Assembly: GCA_965214055.1 (NCBI GenBank)
Contig: OZ243931.1
Location: 2,976,001-3,040,000, forward strand
Source: WTGA01 sp965214055
Lineage (GTDB): Bacteria; Pseudomonadota; Gammaproteobacteria; Arenicellales; Poriferihabitantaceae
DNA length: 64,000 nt
Reading direction: 5' to 3'
A program made the position numbers and the translations under genes. Under the pieces are notes generated by a model. That model did no database searches. It worked only from the letters and a program-made list of their open reading frames with translations, and was not told the DNA's origin. Shown here piece by piece: positions 17,825 to 27,055 of the stretch. The first letter of the stretch is position 1. Each line of letters begins with the position of its first letter.

Positions 17825-18814
17825 TTACCCCCGGGTGCATCTCAAAATTGCCCGGACCGGAGATGGATACCCCTCAATGGTTTTTGAACAATCCCCGGGG
17901 TCCAGAAAATCACCCAGGGATTCAAACGTCATCCACGGGGTTTTCCGCTGCTCATTCCCGGTTGTCCGGCTCACATCGATCACCGCCGCCTCCCCGAATC
18001 CTGCCCGCCTGACATCCCGAATCAATTTGGGCAGGGAAGGAATCGTCCAGACATTGGGCATTTTTGCATAGGTTTTTTCTGGAGCCAGTTCGGCAATTCC
18101 CTGCTCCTGGAGAACCAGTGTTTCCAGTACCAGTTCTCCATCCGGAGCCAGGCAGGTTCGAAGCTCGTCAAGGTGCTTTTCAGGAGATTTTCGATGATAC
18201 AAGATGCCCATGGAAAACACGGTGTCAAATCCCGGTGTCCTGCGGGCCCAGGCCTCCATTGGAAACTCTTCACACCGCAGAGGCAGCATGAGCGCCGGCA
18301 ATCCCGGCAGATATTTGCGGATTGCCTGGAATTGGGCAATGAACAACTGGGAAGGATCAATGCCCAGTACAAATTTTGCCCGGGCTCCCAGCATCCGGCA
18401 AAGGTAATATCCATTCCCGCAGCCGACGTCCAGCACCAGCCGGCCGTCCAGGGGGGAAATGGCATGGGCCAACCGCCCCCACTTCAAGTCCGAACGCCAT
18501 TCGCTGTCCAGCTCAATCCCAAAAAGATTGAACGGACCCTTGCGCCAGGGCCGCAATGACAGCAATAACCGTTTCAGCGTTTCCCGGTCATCCGACCCGG
18601 CATCCGTGGAATCACCAATACGGACCCAGTCATCATTCAAGACAATCCGGGAGGGTGAAATATCCGGCAATTGATCAATGATATCCTGCCAGGAATCCAG
18701 GTTGCCGTGACGGCGGTCCTTCATCACCCGCCCTGTAGCATCCAGCAGTTCCCGGGAAATGATCTCCAGGGGGGTGCCGGCAAGCTGATGCGCAAGAACC
18801 GGGGCGGCCAGCAC
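17825..18814 (-). CDS. cmoB: tRNA U34 carboxymethyltransferase CmoB
   Basis: CmoB moves a carboxymethyl group from carboxy-SAM to 5-hydroxyuridine at the wobble position of certain tRNAs, giving cmo5U. The family hallmark LRPWRKGPFNLFGIELDSEWRSD is present, followed by the Rossmann motif VLDVGCGNGYYLCRM. At 329 residues it fits the family (323 in E. coli). The start is GTG at 18814, three bases after the cmoA stop; the N-terminal 50 residues diverge from the E. coli protein. Together with cmoA it completes the two-step cmo5U pathway, and both sit at the end of the propionate-catabolic gene set. Confidence 0.95.
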   Translation of the reverse strand: MLAAPVLAHQLAGTPLEIISRELLDATGRVMKDRRHGNLDSWQDIIDQLPDISPSRIVLNDDWVRIGDSTDAGSDDRETLKRLLLSLRPWRKGPFNLFGIELDSEWRSDLKWGRLAHAISPLDGRLVLDVGCGNGYYLCRMLGARAKFVLGIDPSQLFIAQFQAIRKYLPGLPALMLPLRCEEFPMEAWARRTPGFDTVFSMGILYHRKSPEKHLDELRTCLAPDGELVLETLVLQEQGIAELAPEKTYAKMPNVWTIPSLPKLIRDVRRAGFGEAAVIDVSRTTGNEQRKTPWMTFESLGDFLDPGDCSKTIEGYPSPVRAILRCTRG

Positions 18815-18817
18815 GTC

Positions 18818-19540
18818 CTACTTCAGCGCCAGCAGGGACACAAAGTTAAAGCTCTGAAACCACTGCATGATGTGCGCAAACCCTGCATTGGTGAGCCTTT
18901 TTTCGTGGGTGGCCAAGTCATCCAGAATCATGATTTTTTCCAGTGATGACCTTTTTCGGCTGATTTCCATTTCACTGTACCCATTGGCTTTCTTGAATTC
19001 GTTGTGGAGCTGTTCCTGGGTCGTGTCGACTTCCGGGTCCTGGAACCGGATTTTCTCGGAAAGAATCAAGGCCCCTCCGGGCAATAACCCCTGGCATATC
19101 CGGTCCATCAGTTTCTGCCGATGTACTGGCGCAACAAACTGCAGGGTGAAATTCATTACCACCACACTGGCGTGTTGAATTGCTGCCTCTTCAACATCCG
19201 CCTCGACCAACTCCAGCTGTGCCGGGGGGATGACATCTTCCAGCGTTGACCTGCAGGTCTCCAGCATCACGCTGGAATTATCCAGGGCGACATATTTCAC
19301 CGATGAATCCCCAATCCGGGAATACATGGACAGGGTGCACGAGCCCAGGGAACAACCCAGATCGTACACACGGGTGCCCGGCTGGACATAGTGTTTTGCG
19401 GTGGAACCGATAAGTTCAACCACCGTCTGATACCCCGGAACCGACCTGCGGATCATATCCGGGAAAACCCTGACGACTTTTTCATCAAAACGAAAATTTC
19501 CCAAAGGGTGTTTTGTGTGCGTGAACAGCTCGTCTTTCAT
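18818..19540 (-). CDS. cmoA: Carboxy-S-adenosyl-L-methionine synthase CmoA
   Basis: CmoA converts SAM and prephenate to carboxy-SAM, the donor for CmoB. The 240-residue protein shows the family features: the FRFDEKVVRVFPDMIRRSVPGY N-terminus, the methyltransferase-fold motif VYDLGCSLGS, and MNFTLQFV. The length is near the 247 residues of E. coli CmoA. It begins six bases after the stop of the methylmalonyl-CoA epimerase gene and overlaps nothing, so it is probably on the same transcript. This link to propionate catabolism is a gene-order oddity; no biochemical link is known to me. Confidence 0.96.
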   Translation of the reverse strand: MKDELFTHTKHPLGNFRFDEKVVRVFPDMIRRSVPGYQTVVELIGSTAKHYVQPGTRVYDLGCSLGSCTLSMYSRIGDSSVKYVALDNSSVMLETCRSTLEDVIPPAQLELVEADVEEAAIQHASVVVMNFTLQFVAPVHRQKLMDRICQGLLPGGALILSEKIRFQDPEVDTTQEQLHNEFKKANGYSEMEISRKRSSLEKIMILDDLATHEKRLTNAGFAHIMQWFQSFNFVSLLALK

Positions 19541-19546
19541 CCCATT

Positions 19547-19963
19547 TCACCGGTCATTGGACACCTCTTCCAATTCAATCAGCACCCCCAGGGTATCCTT
19601 GGGATGGAGAAAGAGAACCGGTTTTCCATGAGCGCCGATACGGGGCCGGCCATCGCCCAGTATCCGCATTCCCGTCTGTTCCAGTTTGCGCGATGATTCC
19701 CGGATATCCTCCACTTCGTAACACAGATGATGCACGCCACCGTCGGGATTCCTGTCAAGAAACCGGCGAACCGGGGAATTCTCTCCCAGCGGGTGCAGCA
19801 GTTCAATTTTGGTATTGTTCAGGTGAACAAACACGGTGGTCACGCCATGCTCCGGCAAATCAACTTTGTCCGAGACCCGGGCACCCAACTCGCACCGATA
19901 TAACCGTGCCGCCGCATCCAGGTCCGGAACAACCACCGCAACATGATTCAACCGTCCAATCAT
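19547..19963 (-). CDS. mce: Methylmalonyl-CoA epimerase
   Basis: The 138-residue protein is a single-unit vicinal-oxygen-chelate enzyme that interconverts the (S) and (R) forms of methylmalonyl-CoA. The family pattern is seen: GRLNHVAVVVPDL at the start, then NTKIELLHPLGENSP, DGGVHHLCYEVEDI and VLFLHPKDTLGVLIELEE, including the metal-binding His and Glu residues. The start was set at ATG 19963, eleven bases past the meaB stop and preceded by GAGGG; an ORF reaching to 20050 would overlap meaB by 77 bases. Position between meaB and cmoA in a run of closely spaced genes supports the assignment. Confidence 0.93.
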   Translation of the reverse strand: MIGRLNHVAVVVPDLDAAARLYRCELGARVSDKVDLPEHGVTTVFVHLNNTKIELLHPLGENSPVRRFLDRNPDGGVHHLCYEVEDIRESSRKLEQTGMRILGDGRPRIGAHGKPVLFLHPKDTLGVLIELEEVSNDR

Positions 19964-19973
19964 CCCTGCACCC

Positions 19974-20954
19974 TCATCCATCCCGCCCCTTGCTTTCCAA
20001 AAAAGCAGCCACCAGTCTTCTCGCTGCGCCTGAAGGGGGCACCTGGCCATTCCTTACCTGGGCCTCTATCTGGTCGGTCCACTCCCGCGCTGCCCTGTTT
20101 TCCTTCAATGCCATCAACAGCAATTCACTGGCCTCTCTCCACAGCCAGTTCAGTGCCTGGTGGTTTCTCTGCAAATCCAATTCACCGGATTCCCGGAATA
20201 CCCTCCGGTACCTTTCAATTTCTTTCCATATTTCCTTCACGTTGACCTGCTCCCTGGCAGAGGCGGTCAACACCGGAACCTGCCAGTTGGAATGCCGCGG
20301 TTTCATCAGATGCAGTGCCTGCCGGGCATCCGCTGCGGTCCGATGTGCGTGGGATACCAGGTCTCCATCCGCCTTATTGACCACCACCATGTCCGCAATC
20401 TCCATAATTCCCCGTTTGATTCCCTGAAGCTCGTCTCCGCCACCCGGAATCAACAGCAGCAGGAACATGTCCGTCATTTCACTGACCAGGGTTTCAGACT
20501 GCCCAACTCCCACGGTTTCAACGATGATGACATCAAAGCCTGCTGCCTCACACAGGACAATGGACTCCCGGGTATGTCTGGCCACTCCCCCCAACGTGCT
20601 TCCCGCCGGAGTGGGCCGAATAAATGCGTTTGGATTGGTGGCAAGTGTCTCCATTCTCGTCTTGTCGCCAAGAATGGACCCTCCGCTGATGGATGAGCTG
20701 GAATCCACTGCAAGCACCGCAATTCGATGCCCTTGATCGATCACATGGTTGCCCAACACCTCAATGAGCGATGATTTGCCCGCACCGGGAACGCCGGTCA
20801 GACCGACCCTGATGGAATTTCCGCTGTGGGGAAGCAGGCGCTGCACCAGCTCCGCTGCCCGGTCCTGGTCATCCCGGCGCTTCGATTCAAGCAATGTGAT
20901 CGCACGGGCCAATACCCGTCGATCACCCCTGCATAACTCCTTGGTATCGATCAT
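19974..20954 (-). CDS. meaB: MeaB-type GTPase, methylmalonyl-CoA mutase chaperone
   Basis: MeaB uses GTP to guard methylmalonyl-CoA mutase and to gate loading of its adenosylcobalamin cofactor. The 326-residue protein has Walker A GVPGAGKSS (54-62), the DSSSSISGGSILGDKTRM switch segment, the ETVGVGQSE switch and the NKADGD guanine-specificity motif (the NKxD element). The C-terminal helices used for dimerisation are present. It lies 39 bases after pccA and just before the epimerase gene in the propionate set, which fits the MeaB subgroup better than the older name ArgK. Confidence 0.96.
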   Translation of the reverse strand: MIDTKELCRGDRRVLARAITLLESKRRDDQDRAAELVQRLLPHSGNSIRVGLTGVPGAGKSSLIEVLGNHVIDQGHRIAVLAVDSSSSISGGSILGDKTRMETLATNPNAFIRPTPAGSTLGGVARHTRESIVLCEAAGFDVIIVETVGVGQSETLVSEMTDMFLLLLIPGGGDELQGIKRGIMEIADMVVVNKADGDLVSHAHRTAADARQALHLMKPRHSNWQVPVLTASAREQVNVKEIWKEIERYRRVFRESGELDLQRNHQALNWLWREASELLLMALKENRAAREWTDQIEAQVRNGQVPPSGAARRLVAAFLESKGRDG

Positions 20955-20993
20955 CCCTGACTTATGACCGAACCATCTGGTTTGCAGGATATT

Positions 20994-22994
20994 TCACTCT
21001 TCCCCGGCAGGCTCAAATTCAACAATGGGTTGATCGACCTCCAAGGTCGCACCGGGTTCCGCCAGAATCGTCGCCACCACACAATCCTGGTCAGCCTTTA
21101 ACGTATTTTCCATTTTCATCGCCTCAATCACCGCCAGTTCCTCCCCGGTCTTTACCGACTGGCCCGGTGAGACCAGCAGGGAGACCAGCAATCCAGGCAT
21201 GGGGGAAAGCAGGTAGCGGGACATGTCCGGCTTCACCTTGACCGGCATTTGACTGTTCAGCCGGGCAGTCCTGCGGTCAAGCACATACACGACTGTCCGG
21301 TTTCCCGAAACCCCCACTTCATACCCATACCCTTTTTTCTCGATTTGAAAATACAACGGGTCACCATTCACCGTCCCGGAATAGATGGTTTCGATGGGTT
21401 GCCATTGATCCTGAACGATGTAGGTGGTCCCCCGGTATTCCACCTTCCACCGGCCATCCCGGCCACGAATGATGGTTTCGTACTGTCCGGTTCCCATCAC
21501 GACACACCAGCTCGACTCCACATTTCTCGAATACCCCGGCACCTGGCAGGAAATGGTGGCCGCGCGGCAGGTCAGCCGATAATGGATGGAAGTGAGAATA
21601 CAGATGACCCGGGTCAGCAATGGCTCCTGGACCTCCATGGCTGAAAATCCATCGGCGTATTCTTCCGGAATGAAATTGGTGGTGAGTTCACCGGCCTGAA
21701 ACCGCGGATGTGCCATAATGGCACTTACGAACGGGAGGTTGGTTTCCACCCCCCGAACCACATACTGATCCAATGCCTGCTGCATCCGTTTGACTGCCTG
21801 CTCCCGGGTCTCTCCCCAGGTCACCAGCTTTGCAATCATGGGATCATAGAACATGGAAATGGTGGTGCCTTCGTCCACACCGGTATCGACCCGAACCCGT
21901 TCATTCTCTTTTGGCGGCTGGTATTTCGTCACCCGGCCGGTAGAAGGCAGAAATTCCCGGAAAGGATTCTCGGCGTACACCCGTGCTTCTATTGCCCAAC
22001 CGTTGATCCCCACATCCTGCTGCCTTACAGGAAGCCTCTCATTGTTGGCAACCCGGATCATCAACTCCACCAAGTCCAGCCCGGTGATCATCTCGGTGAC
22101 CGGATGCTCCACCTGCAGGCGTGTATTCATTTCAAGAAAATAGAAATTCCTGTCTGCATCGACAATGAATTCAACCGTGCCCACGGACCGGTAGTCCGTG
22201 GCCCGGGCCAGGGCCACGGCCTGCCCGCTCATTGCTTTTCTCGTTTCGGGATCAATAAAGACCGACGGAGCCTCCTCGATTATTTTTTGATGGCGGCGCT
22301 GGATGGAGCATTCCCGTTCGTTCAGGGCAACCACATCACCGTGATGATCCGCGATGACCTGGATCTCGATGTGCCGGGGACTGTCCACATACCGTTCAAT
22401 AAATACCCGGCTGTCCCCAAAGCTGGATTCCGCTTCACTGGTGGCCCGGTGAAAACCCTGCCTGCACTCCCCGTCATCCCGGGCAATACGCATGCCCTTT
22501 CCGCCTCCCCCCGCACTGGCCTTGATCATGACCGGATAGCCGATTTCGTTTGAAATTTCTACCGCAGCCTTCGCGTCGGGAACCACACCGGTATATCCAG
22601 GGATCGTATTCACTCCGGCTTCTGCCGCCAGCTTCTTGGAGGCAATCTTGTCTCCCATCACTTCCAGGGCATGAATGCCTGGACCGATAAAAGTGATGCC
22701 TGACTTTTCCAGTTGCCGTGCAAATCCGGGATTTTCCGAAAGAAAGCCGTACCCGGGATGTACGGCTTCGGCATTGGTTTCCCTGCAGGCCTGAATGATC
22801 CGGTGACCCAGCAGATAACTTTCAGCTGCAGGCGCTGGCCCAATGCAGACCGTTTCGTCCGCCTCCCGAACATGTCTGGCATTTCGATCAGCTTCCGAAT
22901 ACACCGCAACGGACCGGATGCCCATTTTCCTGGCGGTCCTGATCACCCGGCAGGCAATTTCCCCCCGATTGGCGATAAGAATTTTCTTGAACAC
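20994..22994 (-). CDS. pccA: Propionyl-CoA carboxylase, biotin-containing alpha subunit
   Basis: A 666-residue biotin-dependent carboxylase alpha subunit. Residues 1-450 form the biotin carboxylase (opening with KILIANRGEIACRVIRTA, ATP-grasp glycine loop ASAGGGGKGMRIA, EMNTRLQVEHPVTE). A middle BT-like linker follows, and the C-terminal biotin carrier domain has EAMKMEN with biotinyl Lys627. Together with the beta subunit encoded just upstream it carboxylates propionyl-CoA; acetyl- or methylcrotonyl-CoA forms look alike, but the mutase, epimerase and MeaB neighbours make propionyl-CoA the likely substrate. The gap to pccB is only 21 bases. Confidence 0.93.
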   Translation of the reverse strand: MFKKILIANRGEIACRVIRTARKMGIRSVAVYSEADRNARHVREADETVCIGPAPAAESYLLGHRIIQACRETNAEAVHPGYGFLSENPGFARQLEKSGITFIGPGIHALEVMGDKIASKKLAAEAGVNTIPGYTGVVPDAKAAVEISNEIGYPVMIKASAGGGGKGMRIARDDGECRQGFHRATSEAESSFGDSRVFIERYVDSPRHIEIQVIADHHGDVVALNERECSIQRRHQKIIEEAPSVFIDPETRKAMSGQAVALARATDYRSVGTVEFIVDADRNFYFLEMNTRLQVEHPVTEMITGLDLVELMIRVANNERLPVRQQDVGINGWAIEARVYAENPFREFLPSTGRVTKYQPPKENERVRVDTGVDEGTTISMFYDPMIAKLVTWGETREQAVKRMQQALDQYVVRGVETNLPFVSAIMAHPRFQAGELTTNFIPEEYADGFSAMEVQEPLLTRVICILTSIHYRLTCRAATISCQVPGYSRNVESSWCVVMGTGQYETIIRGRDGRWKVEYRGTTYIVQDQWQPIETIYSGTVNGDPLYFQIEKKGYGYEVGVSGNRTVVYVLDRRTARLNSQMPVKVKPDMSRYLLSPMPGLLVSLLVSPGQSVKTGEELAVIEAMKMENTLKADQDCVVATILAEPGATLEVDQPIVEFEPAGEE

Positions 22995-23015
22995 AGTGAA
23001 AGGCCAGGAACGTGA

Positions 23016-24548
23016 TTACAACGGGATGTTGCCGTGTTTCTTCCAGGGGTTCTGCAGTTTTTTCTTCTCCAGCATGGCCAGGGACCGACAGACCCGTTTA
23101 CGCGTGTTTCGGGGGAAGATGACATCATCAATGAACCCCCTGCGCCCGGCTACAAACGGGTTGGCAAATTTCCTTCGGTATTCTTCCGCGCGCTCCTCGA
23201 GTTGACGGGGGTCCTGTGCCTCTTCCCGAAAGATGATTTCCACGGCCCCTTTCGGTCCCATCACTGCTATCTCCGCGCTGGGCCAGGCGAAATTGACGTC
23301 GCCACGCAGGTGCTTGGATGCCATAACATCATAGGCCCCCCCATAGGCCTTGCGTGTAATGAGAGTGACCTTGGGTGCGGTACACTCCGCATAGGCATAC
23401 AGCAGCTTGGCACCGTGGGTAATGATTCCTCCATGCTCCTGGGCCATGCCCGGCATGAATCCCGGCACATCCACAAACGTTACAATGGGAATACTGAAGG
23501 CATCGCAAAAACGGACAAACCGTGCGCCCTTTATCGATGCGCTGATATCCAGGCATCCCGCCAGGACCATGGGTTGATTTGCGACAATGCCCACGGTTTT
23601 TCCTTCCATCCTGCCAAATCCAATCACGATATTCTTCGCGTAGCTGGCTTGAAGTTCAAAGAAATCACCTTCATCCACCACCTTCACGATCAGTTCCTTG
23701 ATGTCATAAGGCAGATTGGGATTGTCCGGGACCAGAGTATCCAGTGAGGGTTCCGCACGATCCTGTGGGTCCACGGTTTCACGGTAAGGAACCCCATCGC
23801 GATTGTTGGAAGGTAAAAAGTTGAAAAATCGCCGGGTCATCAATAACGTCTGAACTTCATTTTCAAAGGACAGGTCCGCCACTCCAGACCGACGGGTATG
23901 GGTGACCGAACCACCGAGCTCCTCCGCGGACACCTCCTCGTGGGTCACCGTCTTCACGACATCCGGTCCGGTGACGAACATATAGGAGCTGTCCTCGACC
24001 ATAAATACAAAATCTGTAATCGCGGGGGAATAAACCGCTCCTCCCGCACAGGGGCCCATCACCAGGGAAATCTGCGGAATGACCCCGGAGGCCAGGACAT
24101 TTCTCTGGAACACTTCTGCATACCCCCCGAGGGATGCCACCCCTTCCTGGATTCTCGCCCCTCCGGAATCATTGATGCCAATCACCGGGGCCCCCACCCG
24201 CATGGCATGATCCATCACCTTGCAGATTTTTTCCGCATGGGTTTCGGACAGTGATCCCCCGAAAACGGTGAAATCCTGGCTGTAGATGAATACCAGGCGA
24301 CCGTTGATGGTGCCATACCCGATGACGACGCCATCCCCGGGAATGGCCTTATCCTGCATACCAAAATCAGTACAACGATGTTCAACGAAAATATCCCACT
24401 CCTCAAAACTTCCTTCATCCAGCAGAACCTCGATTCTTTCCCTGGCCGTCAATTTACCCTTTGCATGCTGGGCCTGGATACGCTTTGGCCCACCGCCCTG
24501 CTTAGCCAGTTCACGTTTCTGTTCAAGTTGTTCCAATATTTCACGCAT
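23016..24548 (-). CDS. pccB: Propionyl-CoA carboxylase, beta subunit
   Basis: A 510-residue carboxyltransferase subunit with two crotonase-like halves. Typical pieces include the KRELAKQGGGPKRIQAQHAKGKLTARER start, the first oxyanion region GINDSGGARIQEGVASLGGYAEVF and the second near ITRKAYGGAYDVM. The C-terminus keeps the family charged tail ending near ARKRG-like residues (RNTRKRVCRSL). It transfers the carboxyl group from biotin to propionyl-CoA. It lies 71 bases downstream of the mutase gene and 21 bases upstream of pccA, consistent with one operon. Substrate choice is inferred from context. Confidence 0.95.
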   Translation of the reverse strand: MREILEQLEQKRELAKQGGGPKRIQAQHAKGKLTARERIEVLLDEGSFEEWDIFVEHRCTDFGMQDKAIPGDGVVIGYGTINGRLVFIYSQDFTVFGGSLSETHAEKICKVMDHAMRVGAPVIGINDSGGARIQEGVASLGGYAEVFQRNVLASGVIPQISLVMGPCAGGAVYSPAITDFVFMVEDSSYMFVTGPDVVKTVTHEEVSAEELGGSVTHTRRSGVADLSFENEVQTLLMTRRFFNFLPSNNRDGVPYRETVDPQDRAEPSLDTLVPDNPNLPYDIKELIVKVVDEGDFFELQASYAKNIVIGFGRMEGKTVGIVANQPMVLAGCLDISASIKGARFVRFCDAFSIPIVTFVDVPGFMPGMAQEHGGIITHGAKLLYAYAECTAPKVTLITRKAYGGAYDVMASKHLRGDVNFAWPSAEIAVMGPKGAVEIIFREEAQDPRQLEERAEEYRRKFANPFVAGRRGFIDDVIFPRNTRKRVCRSLAMLEKKKLQNPWKKHGNIPL

Positions 24549-24619
24549 GGGTGGTGTGGAAATTTGACAAACCGGATAATCCGGGCATAAGGTGATCGCG
24601 GGCCATCGTACCGGGTGTA

Positions 24620-26779
24620 CTAATGTGTTTTTCTCAGCAGGTCCAGGATATCATTGGCCGCATCGGGAATATTCGTACCTGGACCAAATATCGCAGAAAC
24701 ACCGGCCTGGTACAACATATCATAGTCCCTGGAGGGAATGACACCACCGCAAATAACGATAATGTCCTCCACACCAGCGTCCTGCAATGCCTGCATGACG
24801 GCGGGCACCAGCGTTCGATGTCCGGCGGCCTGGGACGATATGCCGATAACATGGACGTCGTTTTCTATGGCCTGGTTCACGGCCTCCACCGGGGTCTGGA
24901 ACAGCGCACCAATATCAACATCGAATCCCATGTCGGCAAAGGCAGTCGCAATGGTTTTTGCCCCCCGATCGTGGCCATCCTGTCCCAGTTTTACCACCAG
25001 CATTCTCGGTTGCCGGCCGATTTTCCCGGCCAACTGTTCTACTTTCTTCAGTAACATCTGAAAATCCGCATCTCCTTCATAGGCTCTGCTGTACACCCCT
25101 CCCACAGATCGGATTTCTGCCCGATGGCGGCCATACACCTTCTCCAGCGAATCCGAAATTTCCCCGACACTGGCGCGGGCACGGGCTGCCTTGACCGCCG
25201 CCTCAAGCAAATTTTCCGAATCACTTTCGGCAGCACGGCTCAATGCCCCCAATGCAGCACTCACCGCGGCCTCATCCCGCTGGAGCCTTACGTCAGCCAA
25301 GCGCTTGATCTGGGACTCCCGGACCGCGTGGTTGTCCACCACCAGAATATCGATATCGTCTTCATGTTCCGGTTGAAACCGGTTGACGCCCACCACAATT
25401 TCTTCCCCCCGGTCCACTCGTGCCTGGCGGCGCACCGACGCTTCCTCAATGCGCAGTTTTGGCAACCCGGCTTCCACGGCCCTGGTCATGCCCCCCATTT
25501 CTTCCACTTCATCAATCAGCTTTCTTGCTTCGACCATCAGGCTCCTGGTAAGGCTTTCGACATAATACGACCCGGCCAGCGGGTCCACCACATGGGGAAT
25601 TCCGGTTTCATGCTTCAGGATCAGTTGAGTATTTCGGGCAATCCGCGCGGAGTTTTCCGTCGGCAGTGCCAGAGCTTCATCAAACGAATTGGTGTGCAGG
25701 GATTGCGTCCCCCCCAGAACAGCCGCCATGGCCTCGATGGTGGTCCGGATCACATTGTTGTAGGGGTCACGACTGGTGAGGCTCACCCCGGAGGTCTGGC
25801 AGTGGGTGCGCAGGACCCGGGACCTGGGGTCCCGGGGGGAGAAAAATTCTGCCATCAGGTCCGACCACAGCGACCGGGCGGCACGCAATTTCGCCACCTC
25901 CATAAAGAAATTCATGCCAATCCCAAAGAAAAAAGACAGTCGAGGGGCAAATTTATCGACTTCAAGACCGCTGGAAATTGCGGTACGAACATATTCCACC
26001 CCATCTGCCAGGGTATAGGCCAGTTCCTGGACAATGGTCGCACCGGCTTCCTGCATATGATAACCGGATATGGATATCGGGTTGAAGTTTGGCATGTGTT
26101 CTGCGGTATAGGCAATGATATCCGAGACGATCCGCATGGAGGGTGCTGGAGGATAGATATAGGTATTGCGGACCATAAACTCCTTCAGGATGTCATTCTG
26201 CAGTGTCCCGGCCAACTTTGACTGGTCCACCCCCTGCTCCTGTGCGGCCACGATGAACATGGCCATGACCGGAATTACCGCCCCATTCATGGTCATGGAT
26301 ACCGACATCCTGTCAAGCGGGATCCGATCGAACAGGATTCTCATGTCCTCCACGGTGTCAATGGCGACTCCAGCCTTTCCCACATCGCCTTCGACACGCG
26401 GATGATCAGAATCGTACCCCCGGTGGGTTGCCAGATCAAAAGCCACCGACAAACCGGTTTGTCCGCCCTGGATATTCGCGCGGTAGAAGGCATTGGATTC
26501 TTCCGCAGTGGAAAATCCGGCATACTGCCGGATCGTCCACGATCTTCCCACATACATGGTGGCTTTCGGCCCCCGGGTAAACGGAGGCATTCCAGGCATG
26601 GAGTCAATCCGGGAAATGCTCTCAAGATCACTGGCGGTGTATAGAGGCTTTACGTCGATCCCTTCCGGGGTTCGCCAGTGAACACTTTCCAGGGTTTTCC
26701 CCTTTAATTCTTTGCCTGCCAGCTTCTGCCAGGAGTCAATAGGATTTTCCTCGAATGTCTTACTGGTTTCCACCATCAT
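24620..26779 (-). CDS. Methylmalonyl-CoA mutase, single-chain B12 enzyme
   Basis: The 719-residue enzyme isomerises (R)-methylmalonyl-CoA to succinyl-CoA with adenosylcobalamin. The N-terminal TIM barrel carries the substrate-binding RQYAGFSTAEESN motif. The C-terminal cobalamin domain has the DxHxxG signature as DGHDRG with the lower-axial ligand His603, then the S and GG cobalamin loops (IGISSQAAGH, ICGG). Length and completeness match the catalytic subunit; no separate small subunit gene is seen. As the first gene of the run, it probably lies next to the operon promoter within 26780-27055. It makes the host dependent on B12 for this route. Confidence 0.96.
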   Translation of the reverse strand: MMVETSKTFEENPIDSWQKLAGKELKGKTLESVHWRTPEGIDVKPLYTASDLESISRIDSMPGMPPFTRGPKATMYVGRSWTIRQYAGFSTAEESNAFYRANIQGGQTGLSVAFDLATHRGYDSDHPRVEGDVGKAGVAIDTVEDMRILFDRIPLDRMSVSMTMNGAVIPVMAMFIVAAQEQGVDQSKLAGTLQNDILKEFMVRNTYIYPPAPSMRIVSDIIAYTAEHMPNFNPISISGYHMQEAGATIVQELAYTLADGVEYVRTAISSGLEVDKFAPRLSFFFGIGMNFFMEVAKLRAARSLWSDLMAEFFSPRDPRSRVLRTHCQTSGVSLTSRDPYNNVIRTTIEAMAAVLGGTQSLHTNSFDEALALPTENSARIARNTQLILKHETGIPHVVDPLAGSYYVESLTRSLMVEARKLIDEVEEMGGMTRAVEAGLPKLRIEEASVRRQARVDRGEEIVVGVNRFQPEHEDDIDILVVDNHAVRESQIKRLADVRLQRDEAAVSAALGALSRAAESDSENLLEAAVKAARARASVGEISDSLEKVYGRHRAEIRSVGGVYSRAYEGDADFQMLLKKVEQLAGKIGRQPRMLVVKLGQDGHDRGAKTIATAFADMGFDVDIGALFQTPVEAVNQAIENDVHVIGISSQAAGHRTLVPAVMQALQDAGVEDIIVICGGVIPSRDYDMLYQAGVSAIFGPGTNIPDAANDILDLLRKTH

Positions 26780-27055
26780 TTATATTTGCCATGTCAAACG
26801 CTTTCCCTCTCCTATATCCGTGCCTTGCTGCATTGCTGTCACTCGAATTCCACTGTGGACCACACCCTGGAGGACAGATTTCCAGCGACTTGATCCGGTT
26901 ATTTTAACAAATATTGCACAATTCTCCACTGACCGCGATGAAGCCTGGACTGGAACACGACCTGACAGGGCGAAACCATAAAATCCCGCACCCAGCCATG
27001 CGATCCGTTGTCAGCACAGCGGCAACCGGGACAGGCAGGAGACAATACTCTGTAG

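Noticed and set aside
21708..22553. 281-codon plus-strand frame opposite pccA
   Set aside because: Shadow of the biotin carboxylase frame, rich in His, Pro and Arg, with no motifs.
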